The notes beneath the pieces were generated by a model. It made no database searches and was not told the DNA's origin. It saw only the letters and a program-made list of their open reading frames with translations. From an uncultured Bacteroidota bacterium (GTDB lineage: Bacteria > Bacteroidota > Bacteroidia > Chitinophagales > Chitinophagaceae): 9,384 bases of DNA. How positions within the stretch are numbered: the stretch's first letter is position 1; every line of letters begins with the position of its first letter. Below, piece by piece: positions 1 to 7,202 of the stretch. The position numbers and the translations under genes were made by a program. The stretch is from contig CAINOM010000098.1 in the NCBI GenBank assembly GCA_903851455.1, forward strand, positions 1 to 9,384, in the 5' to 3' direction.

Positions 1-187
1 AACCAACGGCTTTGAAAATATTATTGTGCAGAAGGACAAGGAGATCGTAATACCCGATGATATTTTGTCCGCCTACCTTTCCGCCACGGAGATAACCGAT
101 TTCAGAAATGGTGAGACCGGCATATACAGCATTACGGTATTTGCCAAAAAGCCGGCCGCTTGTTGCGCACCGGGATGTTGCAACTAA
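1..187 (+). CDS. arsM: Arsenite methyltransferase (ArsM), C-terminal fragment, 5' end outside window
   Basis: Reading from base 2, an open frame of 61 codons ends in TAA at 185-187. The peptide runs through IPDDILSAYLSATEI and GIYSITVFAKKP and finishes in a Cys-rich tail, CCAPGCCN. This tail is what I know from C-termini of bacterial SAM-dependent arsenite methyltransferases, especially from Bacteroidota. The catalytic SAM-binding domain and the As(III)-binding cysteines lie upstream and cannot be checked. The family transfers methyl groups from S-adenosylmethionine to As(III) in the cytoplasm. The next two genes, a MIP channel and an arsenate reductase, fit an ars operon and strengthen the call. 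The stop lies 8 bases before the preferred start of the channel gene, so cotranscription is likely. Identification rests on a short tail plus context. Confidence 0.72.
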   Translation, partial: TNGFENIIVQKDKEIVIPDDILSAYLSATEITDFRNGETGIYSITVFAKKPAACCAPGCCN

Positions 188-195
188 GTCATTTT

Positions 196-843
196 ATGAA
201 GAGATGTCTCGCCGAATTTTTAGGTACTTATGCGCTGTTGTTTGCGTGCACGGGCTCTGCTATCGTCAATCAGGAGTCGCATGGGGTCATCACGCACGTG
301 GGCCTGGCCATTACCTGCGGGCTCATAGTAATGAGTATGATCTATGCTTTTGGTGAGTTATCAGGAGCGCACTTGAATCCTGCAGTTAGTATAGCATTTA
401 CTTTGGCCGGTCGTTTTCCGCCAAAGCAGCTCGTTCCCTATATAGTCAGCCAGCTCGCCGGGGGAATAGCGGCAAGCGTTACATTAAAATTTATGTTCCC
501 GGCAAGTGTGCTGCTCGGCTCCACACTTCCATCCGGTTCCGATCTTCAGTCCCTGGTAATGGAATTTATTCTCACCTTCTTCCTCATGCTCGTCATCATC
601 AACGTGGCCTCGGGCAGTAAGGAGCAAGGTATGTTCGCCGGCCTTGCGATCGGTGCTGTGGTAGCGCTGGAAGTTATGTTTGCAGGTCCCGTGAGCGGAG
701 GTTCCATGAATCCTGTGCGATCTTTTGCACCTGCACTGGTGAGTGGGCGCCTGGAGCATTTATGGATCTATTTAGCAGCCCCGGTTGCAGGAGCAGCGGC
801 AGCTATACCTGTTTTCAAAATTTTAAAGAGTAGTGATAAATGA
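196..843 (+). CDS. MIP-family aquaglyceroporin-like channel, NIP-like, in an arsenic operon
   Basis: A 215-residue six-helix channel of normal length for the MIP family. The first half-helix motif is SGAHLNPA (NPA at 61-63) and the second is GGSMNPVRS (NPV at 172-174, so Ala is replaced by Val), followed by the conserved filter Arg175. Hand alignment to E. coli AqpZ gives a selectivity filter of Cys41, Val160, Gly169 and Arg175, wider than a water-only pore. Stretches such as LAEFLGTYALLF, SGAHLNPAVSIAF and AGPVSGGSMNPVR resemble plant NIP channels. ArsC follows with an ATGA overlap at 840-843. The likely role is passive efflux of As(OH)3 made by ArsC, as described for AqpS in Sinorhizobium. 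The start at ATG 196 was chosen because it gives the usual MIP N-terminus; in-frame TTG 160 and ATG 175 would overlap arsM. No clear ribosome site is seen. Substrate is inferred from context. Confidence 0.9.
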   Translation: MKRCLAEFLGTYALLFACTGSAIVNQESHGVITHVGLAITCGLIVMSMIYAFGELSGAHLNPAVSIAFTLAGRFPPKQLVPYIVSQLAGGIAASVTLKFMFPASVLLGSTLPSGSDLQSLVMEFILTFFLMLVIINVASGSKEQGMFAGLAIGAVVALEVMFAGPVSGGSMNPVRSFAPALVSGRLEHLWIYLAAPVAGAAAAIPVFKILKSSDK

Positions 844-1241
844 AGAATGTCCTTTTTGTATGCGTAGAAAACAGCAACCGCAGCCAGATGGCGCAGGCGT
901 TTGCCAATATATATGGCGATGGCGCGCTCAATGCCTATAGTGCAGGCTCGCGCCCATCAGGCGTCATTAATCCTAAGGCAATAGCCGCAATGAATGAGCT
1001 TGGTTATAACCTGGCGATGCATCAGTCGAAATCGCTTGATGACATACCAGATGTTACCTACGATTATGTGGTGACCATGGGTTGCGGTGATGCTTGTCCG
1101 TTTGTCAAGGCAAAGAACCGTGCCGACTGGGCGATTCCAGATCCCCGGAATATGGACGAGGCCGAATTCAGAAAAGTAAGAGACCTGATCAGGGATAAAG
1201 TAAGAGACCTGGTAATGGAGATAAGTACTGTCGATAACTAA
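840..1241 (+). CDS. arsC: Arsenate reductase, low-molecular-weight phosphatase fold
   Basis: A 133-residue cytoplasmic enzyme that reduces arsenate to arsenite. The N-terminus holds the phosphate-binding loop Cys-x5-Arg as CVENSNRS (Cys8 nucleophile, Arg14). The DP loop with the general-acid Asp is IPDP (Asp101). Two further cysteines, Cys82 and Cys86, sit in MGCGDACP. In the thioredoxin-coupled S. aureus pI258 enzyme the resolving cysteines are Cys82 and Cys89, seven residues apart; here the spacing is four and the motif looks more like the actinobacterial mycothiol-linked ArsC forms. Which thiol partner is used is not visible. The start overlaps the channel stop by 4 bases (ATGA), which implies translational coupling; an AAAGAG at 825-830 may serve as a weak ribosome site. 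The TAA stop overlaps the stop of the convergent gene on the other strand. Confidence 0.93.
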   Translation: MKNVLFVCVENSNRSQMAQAFANIYGDGALNAYSAGSRPSGVINPKAIAAMNELGYNLAMHQSKSLDDIPDVTYDYVVTMGCGDACPFVKAKNRADWAIPDPRNMDEAEFRKVRDLIRDKVRDLVMEISTVDN

Positions 1242-2941
1242 TATTGGTCTTCATTTTTTTTACCCATATCTACAGTCCTCCATTTGTCTCCGATCACATA
1301 CAGCAGCTTATATTCGGTATAGGGGTGCTTGAGCGTTAACTCATACCAGTGGCCCATATCCACCATTTTGAGTTTGTAATATTCATTCTCATAGTTAATA
1401 GCCCCGAACCCGAACCACCACCACCACGTACCCCATTGGTTCAGCGTAACGTGAATGGTGCTGTCGTTCATCACCGTTACATGCGCGCCGTCATTTGGCG
1501 TCTGTATGTTGTATGCAGAAACCTCGTAAACCGGGTTGCTTATTTTCTGCGGCATCACGGCATTATACAGTATTTTAAATTCCCCCTCTTCCCTCGATCC
1601 TATCATTTGCACGCCAAAGTAGCACTCCGGCACATTCAGCACCAACACTGTTTTAGAAGGGTCATTAGGAAAGTCATATACCAGGTGATTAACCACGTCT
1701 CCCGATACCTTCCACATCTTGATCACCTTGTGCGTAAAGTACAGGTTGATGAGTGCATACATGCACCAGATTACTACGGCCACTGCCGTATAAGAAATAT
1801 AGCTTACTAACAGGGTAAGCAAAACATAAGCAAATGCATCTATTACATAAGTATACCGGTCATAGATCACCACGAATGAATCCGGGAACCACACGGGTAT
1901 CAGCAAAGCAGTAGAAAATAACACAAAGAGAAACAGCAAACTTGCCGCCCGGCCCTTCGCAGCCATCTTCTTAAATCGAAAAACGATCAGCGAAAGCATA
2001 ATGGTAACCAATACATAAAAAACCAACAGTGCCATTGTCGACTCGCAGATATGATAGATCTTATGGCGAGCATCGTCCGTAAAATAGCGGCCAAAGAACA
2101 GTATGTGAAAGATATATTTTAATGGTTTTGAGAAGCTCTCTGCTGATGCATGCACGCTGGTAGTGCCCACATGGCCTATCCCCGAATGATAAATTAAATT
2201 CAGTACCACCAGGTGTTGTCCAAATAACAATATCTGCGGAACGATAAAATAAAGCAGGCTCTTTTTAAAGGTCGGCTTATCGCAGCTTAGCGCAAGCCGG
2301 TAATATGAACATAGCAATAACGTAAACAAAGGTGTGAGGTAAAATACCTCCAGCGAGTAGGTGGAGAGAAAAAACAATACCCCTGCTATCCATGCATACT
2401 TAGGCTTTGAAGTTCGCATAAACTCCTGGACGCATAGCAGGATAAGCAGGATCAAAAGCAGCCCCTGCAAATAATGGAACGATGGCTCCCAGATCACCAC
2501 CTCTGATATGTGGGGGCAGATACAAAACAGCAGGCTGCCCGCGAAGGCAATAAGCATACCATTCTTTATTTGTGAATCAGCAAAAAGGTTTCGGCACAAT
2601 ACAAACAGCAGGTACCCGTTCACAGCCTGCATGGTAACATACAGCAAATGCCATGGCCACGCTTTCCCGCCAAAGAACTGGTAGAAAGTCCACGTCACCA
2701 TCTGCGTGAACTGGTACAGGCTGGGGATATGCGATTCTGTACGGTTCACATAATCCCAGAACTTCATGGTACTTACATTCTTCACCCAGCCGGGAAAATC
2801 ACCCACACGCCCTGCTTTGGCTGCAGGCAGATAGAGGATGAAGACAACTACCCAGAATGCGCAGAAAATAGCCAACCACGACTTGAAGTAAACATCGTAT
2901 CGCTCTTTCGCAGTGGAGGAATCTGGAGTATCGGATCTCAT
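1238..2941 (-). CDS. Polytopic GT-C-like glycosyltransferase paralogue 2 with Trp-rich C-terminal domain
   Basis: 567 residues: a multi-helix membrane part (about 22-405) and a soluble tail of about 160 residues. Features consistent with the GT-C superfamily (PMT/ArnT/TMTC-like) are an acidic residue in the first outer loop, AGRVGDFPGW (Asp48), a CPHISEVVIWEP segment (143-153) like the HPIHTEAV region of TMTC proteins, and YDRYTYV (360-366), which resembles their ERYLY motif. It would therefore use a lipid-linked sugar on the outer face, but donor and acceptor are unknown. The C-terminal domain carries NQWGTWWWWFGFG (501-513), with four consecutive Trp. The upstream gene is a clear paralogue; both end in a similar KK-N-(E/I)-DQ tail. 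ATG at 2939-2941 is preceded by AAAGG. It is probably the last gene of the five-gene run. It could be a non-enzymatic membrane protein; the family call is by motif only. Confidence 0.7.
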   Translation of the reverse strand: MRSDTPDSSTAKERYDVYFKSWLAIFCAFWVVVFILYLPAAKAGRVGDFPGWVKNVSTMKFWDYVNRTESHIPSLYQFTQMVTWTFYQFFGGKAWPWHLLYVTMQAVNGYLLFVLCRNLFADSQIKNGMLIAFAGSLLFCICPHISEVVIWEPSFHYLQGLLLILLILLCVQEFMRTSKPKYAWIAGVLFFLSTYSLEVFYLTPLFTLLLCSYYRLALSCDKPTFKKSLLYFIVPQILLFGQHLVVLNLIYHSGIGHVGTTSVHASAESFSKPLKYIFHILFFGRYFTDDARHKIYHICESTMALLVFYVLVTIMLSLIVFRFKKMAAKGRAASLLFLFVLFSTALLIPVWFPDSFVVIYDRYTYVIDAFAYVLLTLLVSYISYTAVAVVIWCMYALINLYFTHKVIKMWKVSGDVVNHLVYDFPNDPSKTVLVLNVPECYFGVQMIGSREEGEFKILYNAVMPQKISNPVYEVSAYNIQTPNDGAHVTVMNDSTIHVTLNQWGTWWWWFGFGAINYENEYYKLKMVDMGHWYELTLKHPYTEYKLLYVIGDKWRTVDMGKKNEDQY

Positions 2942-2945
2942 TTTG

Positions 2946-2950
2946 CCTTT
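2946..2950 (-). promoter_or_regulatory. Ribosome binding site before the 567-residue GT-C-like gene
   Basis: On the minus strand AAAGG lies four bases (CAAA) before the ATG at 2939-2941. It supports this start in a genome where most starts lack an obvious Shine-Dalgarno sequence. The 59-base gap around it shows no convincing terminator. A TACCTTTA resembling the Bacteroidota -7 box (TAnnTTTG) occurs, but without a well-placed -33 TTTG. Confidence 0.4.
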
Positions 2951-3000
2951 GGACTAAAGGTAATACAATAAAAACATCAGGCTATGGCTCATATATCTCT

Positions 3001-4683
3001 TTAATTCTGGTCAATATTTTTCTTATCCCAGTCCACAACCTTCCATTGGTCGCCAACCTGGTATAGAAGCATATATTGCTTTGCAGGATGCTTTAATATG
3101 AGGTTATACTGGTGCCCTGCATCTACCATATCTATTTTATAGTCATCGTTTTCATAGCTGAAACCTCCGTGGTCATTGTACCACCACCAGGTGCCCCATT
3201 GGTTCAGCATTACGTTTACAAGTGTGTCATTATGCACATTTACGTGGGCTCCATCATAAGGGTGCTCAAGGTTGTACGAAACGGCATCATACATTTTATT
3301 GTTTATTTTTTGTGGTAGGAATAGGTTGTGCATTTGCTTATACTCGCTCTCGCCAATTGCCCGTATCATAAGGCAGCCCTTCAGGCATAGCGGGCAATTT
3401 AATAATATGACGGTCTTATCGCCCGCATCAGGAAAGTTATGGAGCAGTTTGTCGGTGATCAACGCCGACTCATGCCAGTCATTGTTGTTCGTTCGGGTGC
3501 CGTAGATATTTAGAATAATAAATACAGAGAGTAAAGTAATGCTCACGTACCTGGGCAGGTAACTTACCGCAATGGTCAGTGTTACGTACGTAACGGCCGC
3601 AGGGAAATAGGCGTACCTGTCAAATAGAACGCGTAAGATATCATAAAACCAAAGGGGCGCTGTGAAAGCAAACAATAATACGTCCCAGGAAAGTACCAAA
3701 ACCAGTACTTTCGTCTTAGGGCTTAGCTTGTTAAACCGTGCAATTAAGATACCGGATATTAAAATAAAACAGCAGTAAAATGGTACAATGAATTTCGCAT
3801 TTTCGAATAGATGGTATGCTGCCTGCCTGTTTGTATTAGAAAAGAAACGCCCCAGGAGAAGAATATGGAAAAGATACTTTGGAGGGTTTGTGAGGTACAT
3901 ATAAATGTCGGCTGTTTTCACACTTAGTGAGTGAGGGGGATGGCTCCCATAGACCTTAAGGAAAATACAGATCGCCGCGCACAAAAAAATGATTTGTGGC
4001 AATAGGAACGCCGCAACAGACTTTTTAAAAAGCACCTTGTCTATATGCCTCGTTCGGTAGTAATATAGCAGGAGTGTCAGGGTGAAAAAAGGAGTGAGGT
4101 AAAACAGTTCCAGGGAATAAGTAGACAGAAAGTATAAAATCGCAGAAAGATAATAGTAACGCCTACGCTGACTATGCAAATAAGCCTGGGTCCAGTTTAA
4201 GATAAGCAGCATCATCAGCAACGATAGGGAGAAGTGAAAGCAGGGTTCATAAACAACTACTTCGGATGCATAAGGGCTTATACAAAAAAGTAAGGCCCCG
4301 GTAAACGAGATCATAAAGTTCTTCCCATCACTAGCGTCAGACAGGAGCCGGCTTATTATTTTGTACAGCAGAAAAGAGCAGGCAACGTGCATTGTAAGTT
4401 GTGTTAGGTGCCATGCCCAGGCATTTACGCCAAATAATTTGTACAAAACATACGTGACAATTTGCGTGAATTGGTACAGTACTTTTACTCCGCAAATATT
4501 CCAGTTTATATAATCGAGGAAAGATGAATTTCTCACGTGTTCCAGCCACGCTGGAAAATCACCAACCATGCCGGCTTTCGCCGCCGGTAAATAGAGTATA
4601 AATGCGGTGATCCATAAAATGGAGAATACCAGTGCATTATTCGCTGCTATGGACTTCACTGATTTTATCCTATCGAAATGCAT
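3001..4683 (-). CDS. Polytopic GT-C-like glycosyltransferase paralogue 1 with Trp-rich C-terminal domain
   Basis: 560 residues, homologous over its full length to the neighbouring 567-residue protein. Shared blocks include FILYLPAAKAG, VGDFP(A/G)W (Asp42 here), LYQFTQ, FLSTYSLE, FYLTP, LPQKI, DGAHV and NQWGTWWW. The membrane part spans about 17-395. DRYAYFPA (355-362) is very close to the (E/D)RYLYLP motif of TMTC-type GT-C proteins and strengthens that assignment. SPYASEVVVYEP (136-147) occupies the place of the conserved HPIHTEA-like segment. The soluble C-terminal domain (about 400-560) has three consecutive Trp (499-501) in place of four. A transfer of sugar from a polyprenyl-linked donor outside the membrane is inferred, not shown. 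The gap to the upstream SGNH gene is 33 bases with no terminator, so it is likely in the same operon. No Shine-Dalgarno sequence is visible. Confidence 0.7.
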   Translation of the reverse strand: MHFDRIKSVKSIAANNALVFSILWITAFILYLPAAKAGMVGDFPAWLEHVRNSSFLDYINWNICGVKVLYQFTQIVTYVLYKLFGVNAWAWHLTQLTMHVACSFLLYKIISRLLSDASDGKNFMISFTGALLFCISPYASEVVVYEPCFHFSLSLLMMLLILNWTQAYLHSQRRRYYYLSAILYFLSTYSLELFYLTPFFTLTLLLYYYRTRHIDKVLFKKSVAAFLLPQIIFLCAAICIFLKVYGSHPPHSLSVKTADIYMYLTNPPKYLFHILLLGRFFSNTNRQAAYHLFENAKFIVPFYCCFILISGILIARFNKLSPKTKVLVLVLSWDVLLFAFTAPLWFYDILRVLFDRYAYFPAAVTYVTLTIAVSYLPRYVSITLLSVFIILNIYGTRTNNNDWHESALITDKLLHNFPDAGDKTVILLNCPLCLKGCLMIRAIGESEYKQMHNLFLPQKINNKMYDAVSYNLEHPYDGAHVNVHNDTLVNVMLNQWGTWWWYNDHGGFSYENDDYKIDMVDAGHQYNLILKHPAKQYMLLYQVGDQWKVVDWDKKNIDQN

Positions 4684-4716
4684 GGTCAGAGGTGTTTTTG
4701 TAGAAAAATAGCAAAA

Positions 4717-5805
4717 TTAATTTGCTGTTGGATTTGTGGCCTGGTCATTTTGCAATCGCTCATTCACTACATCCAGCCATAGCTGCTTTCCTTTGAAGTT
4801 CCAATGCGTATCTCCGGATAGATAGTATACCTCGGTCGAGCTCTTAAATGGCGTGTATATATCTATCACTTTCATCCTCAGCCGAGGATCTTTTTGTACT
4901 GACGGTATCAGGTCATTATATCCGTCCGGCTGCATGATGGTTGCCGAATTCGGTATTATGGATACATATACCTCCGAAAAACCCGCCGCCTTGTAATGAT
5001 CATAGACTTTGTTCAGCATTTCAACGATACGTGCACGCTCCTCCTGCGTTACCGGATAATATGAACTGCCAACATCTGTTTTGCTGACGGTTTCCTTAAA
5101 GAACAGGAATTTACGGTCGTTCGAAATAACGACATCGCCCGATGCCCGGTTGAAAACATAGTAATTCAAGGCCGCCTTATACTCAAATATCGGCATCATA
5201 AATTCGTAATTAAAGAGATTGAACTGCAGGTTTTGATTGATGTATTTGTTGAAAAAGTCGTGCACGTCAAAAGATGGAACAAACGATGCATACCGGATAT
5301 GCGATTGCTCCGCGATATTCAAATAGGAGATCCTGCGCTCTTTTCGTGACGTATCAAGCACTTCGTCAAACATCTGCAGGCCACTGAAGTAGCTCTGGAG
5401 GTATCGTTCGGAAATTTCTATGAGCAGTACGTTTCTTTTGGTTGTGTCCAGGTGATAGCGGCAACCATGTATCCGCTCAAAATAATGGAAGGAAGATAAG
5501 CCGGCGAAATTCGAGTCTTTCAGATGCCAGGTAAAGCTGTCGCCATCCAGGTAAAGGTCCGTATTTCTTACCCCGTTATAAAGAGGCGTTTTAAACCCGG
5601 TCCTAGGATTTGGTTGGTTAAACATTTTTACCGCATCAAGATAAGACATGCTCACAAGGTCGCCGTTAAGGCACTGGTAAGAACCCCACCAGGCCACCAG
5701 GTTCCGTTTATCAGACAGGTAAGTCATCGCTGTGCGCGATGTGGAAGCCCACAGCACAAATAATCCAAACAGTATCAGGAAGTCCCTGGCAATCTTCTTT
5801 AGCAT
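4717..5805 (-). CDS. SGNH-like (AlgJ/AlgX/DHHW-type) membrane-anchored O-acyltransferase partner B
   Basis: 362 residues with an N-terminal hydrophobic segment (about 8-22), so a signal anchor and a periplasmic body. The SGNH-type catalytic set is complete: DLYLDGDSFTW gives the nucleophile Ser90, and SGDTHWNFKG (330-339) gives Asp332 and His334, the Asp-x-His pair seen in AlgJ/AlgX-type O-acetyltransferases. VSIIPN (281-286) may supply the oxyanion Asn. In related systems the MBOAT protein passes an acyl group across the membrane and the SGNH protein places it on the glycan. The gene starts 2 bases after the MBOAT stop, so the two are surely cotranscribed. It is a paralogue of the gene upstream of the MBOAT: residues 210-228 match at 17 of 19 positions, at the same numbering in both. 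The acceptor and the acyl group are unknown; acetyl is the default guess. Confidence 0.82.
   Translation of the reverse strand: MLKKIARDFLILFGLFVLWASTSRTAMTYLSDKRNLVAWWGSYQCLNGDLVSMSYLDAVKMFNQPNPRTGFKTPLYNGVRNTDLYLDGDSFTWHLKDSNFAGLSSFHYFERIHGCRYHLDTTKRNVLLIEISERYLQSYFSGLQMFDEVLDTSRKERRISYLNIAEQSHIRYASFVPSFDVHDFFNKYINQNLQFNLFNYEFMMPIFEYKAALNYYVFNRASGDVVISNDRKFLFFKETVSKTDVGSSYYPVTQEERARIVEMLNKVYDHYKAAGFSEVYVSIIPNSATIMQPDGYNDLIPSVQKDPRLRMKVIDIYTPFKSSTEVYYLSGDTHWNFKGKQLWLDVVNERLQNDQATNPTAN
5123..5178. repeat. Conserved coding block shared with 7620-7675 (paralogous SGNH genes)
   Basis: This 56-base block matches 7620-7675 in the same orientation at 47 of 56 bases by hand count. It encodes KAALNYxxFNRASGDVVIS in both SGNH-like proteins. 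It is a trace of gene duplication or of strong selection on this segment, not a mobile repeat. Confidence 0.6.
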
Positions 5806-5807
5806 AC

Positions 5808-7202
5808 TTAAAATTGAAAGTAAATAAATTGATTTTCAGAAAATACACCTAAGTAATAGCATGCCATCACCATAATTAACGTATAACAATAAAAGAGCGT
5901 GTTCTCCTTGATATAGTGCGTTGGAAGGTATTTTTCGCGGGCGAGCAATACGCCTATAATAAACACGGAAAACGCCAGCTCTGCCCTCGATACCCCAAGA
6001 TAATAAGACCCGCCTCTGAACGCAAAAATATCCTTGATATACCCCGTTGCCGCAGCTAAGTTTTCCGATCGGAAGAATATCCAGAGAAATGTAACGAGAA
6101 CGAAATTCAGCGCGATGCGAAAGGCCAAATTCAGTCCGGCTCTTTTTTCGCCCTCCTGCCGCCGCTCCCAGGTAAGTAATACGACCAGGACGCCATGCAG
6201 CAGGCCCCATACAATAAAGGTCCAGTTAGCTCCGTGCCAAAGCCCGCTTACCAGGAAAACGATCAATACATTAAGCTTATGCCTGAATGCGCCTTTCCGG
6301 TTCCCGCCCAGGGGTATATACAGATAGTCACGAAACCAGGATGACAAGGAAGTGTGCCACCTGCTCCAGAAGTTGCTGATAGTGTGGGCCAGGTAGGGCT
6401 GGTTGAAGTTTTCCACCAGCCGTATATTCATCATTTTAGCAGCTCCTATGGCAATATCGGAATAGCCCGAAAAATCACAATAGATCTGGAATGAATAGAA
6501 CATTGCGGCTATGAATAGCGCCAGGGACGACGTTTCATGAGCGTGGCCATAGGCTCTTTCTACGATCATCGCCAGCCGGTCCGCTATTACTGCTTTTTTA
6601 AAAAAGCCCCACAGCATCCGGGCAAGACCTTCTTTTACATTATCCCAGTTATATGCCCGGAACTCGTGCAGTTGCGGTAAAACGTTCTGTGGGCGTTCTA
6701 TAGGGCCCGCCACCAGCTGCGGGTAAAACATTACGTAGAGCGCATACACCAGGAAGTTCTTTTCTGCTTTCTGATTCTTCCGATACACTTCTATGGTATA
6801 GCTCATCGCCTGGAAGGTGTGGAACGACAAACCTATAGGCAGGGCTATCTTCAGCATCGGCAACGTCACCGATTTGCCAAATAACAGCGCCCCGGAATGA
6901 ATATTGTCGATAAAGAAGTTGTAGTATTTGAATACAGCGAGCACGCCTATGTTGGCAATAAGGCTCACCACAAGCCATCCTTTGCGAGCGCTCCCTTCAT
7001 TTCTTTCTATAAGAAACCCTGCGAAATAGTCCACGATCACCGTTCCTCCGAGTATAAGTATATACTCAGGTATGAACGACATATAGAAGTAGCAGCTGGC
7101 CAGCAGCAGGAGTAGTATGCGGCCCTTCTGCTGCTTCATCCGGAAGAACCATAGTGTTACCACCATGAAGAAGACCAGGAATTGTAGGGAGTTAAATGTC
7201 AT
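5808..7202 (-). CDS. MBOAT-family membrane-bound O-acyltransferase, AlgI-like
   Basis: 464 residues, polytopic, of the usual AlgI length. Hallmarks in order are FKYYNFF (91-97), LPIGLSFHTFQAMSY (121-135), PQLVAGPIERP (161-171), SFQIYCDFSGYSDIAIG (237-253), NFWSRWHTSLSSWFRDYLYIPLGG (277-300, with His283) and VSGLWHGANWTF (318-329), where His323 corresponds to the catalytic His of AlgI. The C-terminus FSENQFIYFQF is typical of this subfamily. The protein moves an acyl group, probably acetyl from a cytoplasmic donor such as acetyl-CoA, across the inner membrane to an SGNH partner that modifies an exported glycan. Its ATG overlaps the stop of the upstream SGNH gene by 4 bases, and the second SGNH gene begins 2 bases after it. 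All catalytic landmarks are intact. The identity of the modified polymer cannot be read from the sequence. Confidence 0.95.
   Translation of the reverse strand: MTFNSLQFLVFFMVVTLWFFRMKQQKGRILLLLLASCYFYMSFIPEYILILGGTVIVDYFAGFLIERNEGSARKGWLVVSLIANIGVLAVFKYYNFFIDNIHSGALLFGKSVTLPMLKIALPIGLSFHTFQAMSYTIEVYRKNQKAEKNFLVYALYVMFYPQLVAGPIERPQNVLPQLHEFRAYNWDNVKEGLARMLWGFFKKAVIADRLAMIVERAYGHAHETSSLALFIAAMFYSFQIYCDFSGYSDIAIGAAKMMNIRLVENFNQPYLAHTISNFWSRWHTSLSSWFRDYLYIPLGGNRKGAFRHKLNVLIVFLVSGLWHGANWTFIVWGLLHGVLVVLLTWERRQEGEKRAGLNLAFRIALNFVLVTFLWIFFRSENLAAATGYIKDIFAFRGGSYYLGVSRAELAFSVFIIGVLLAREKYLPTHYIKENTLFYCYTLIMVMACYYLGVFSENQFIYFQF

Noticed and set aside
160..195. Upstream TTG 160 or ATG 175 starts for the channel gene
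   Set aside because: They would add a non-conserved leader and overlap arsM; ATG 196 gives the usual short MIP N-terminus.
1415..1427. CCA tandem repeat
   Set aside because: It is the reverse complement of four consecutive TGG codons for the Trp run in the GT-C-like protein, not an independent microsatellite.
1349..1810. 153-codon open frame on the plus strand
   Set aside because: It lies wholly antisense to the GT-C-like gene, is rich in His/Arg/Val typical of a shadow frame, and has no recognisable domain.
2942..3000. Internal promoter or terminator between the two GT-C-like genes
   Set aside because: A TACCTTTA resembles a -7 box but has no properly placed -33 box, and no hairpin is convincing.
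5836..6978. Open frames of 124 and 109 codons on the minus strand in other frames inside the MBOAT gene, and a 97-codon plus frame
   Set aside because: All are covered by the MBOAT frame, whose motifs are unmistakable; the products look random.
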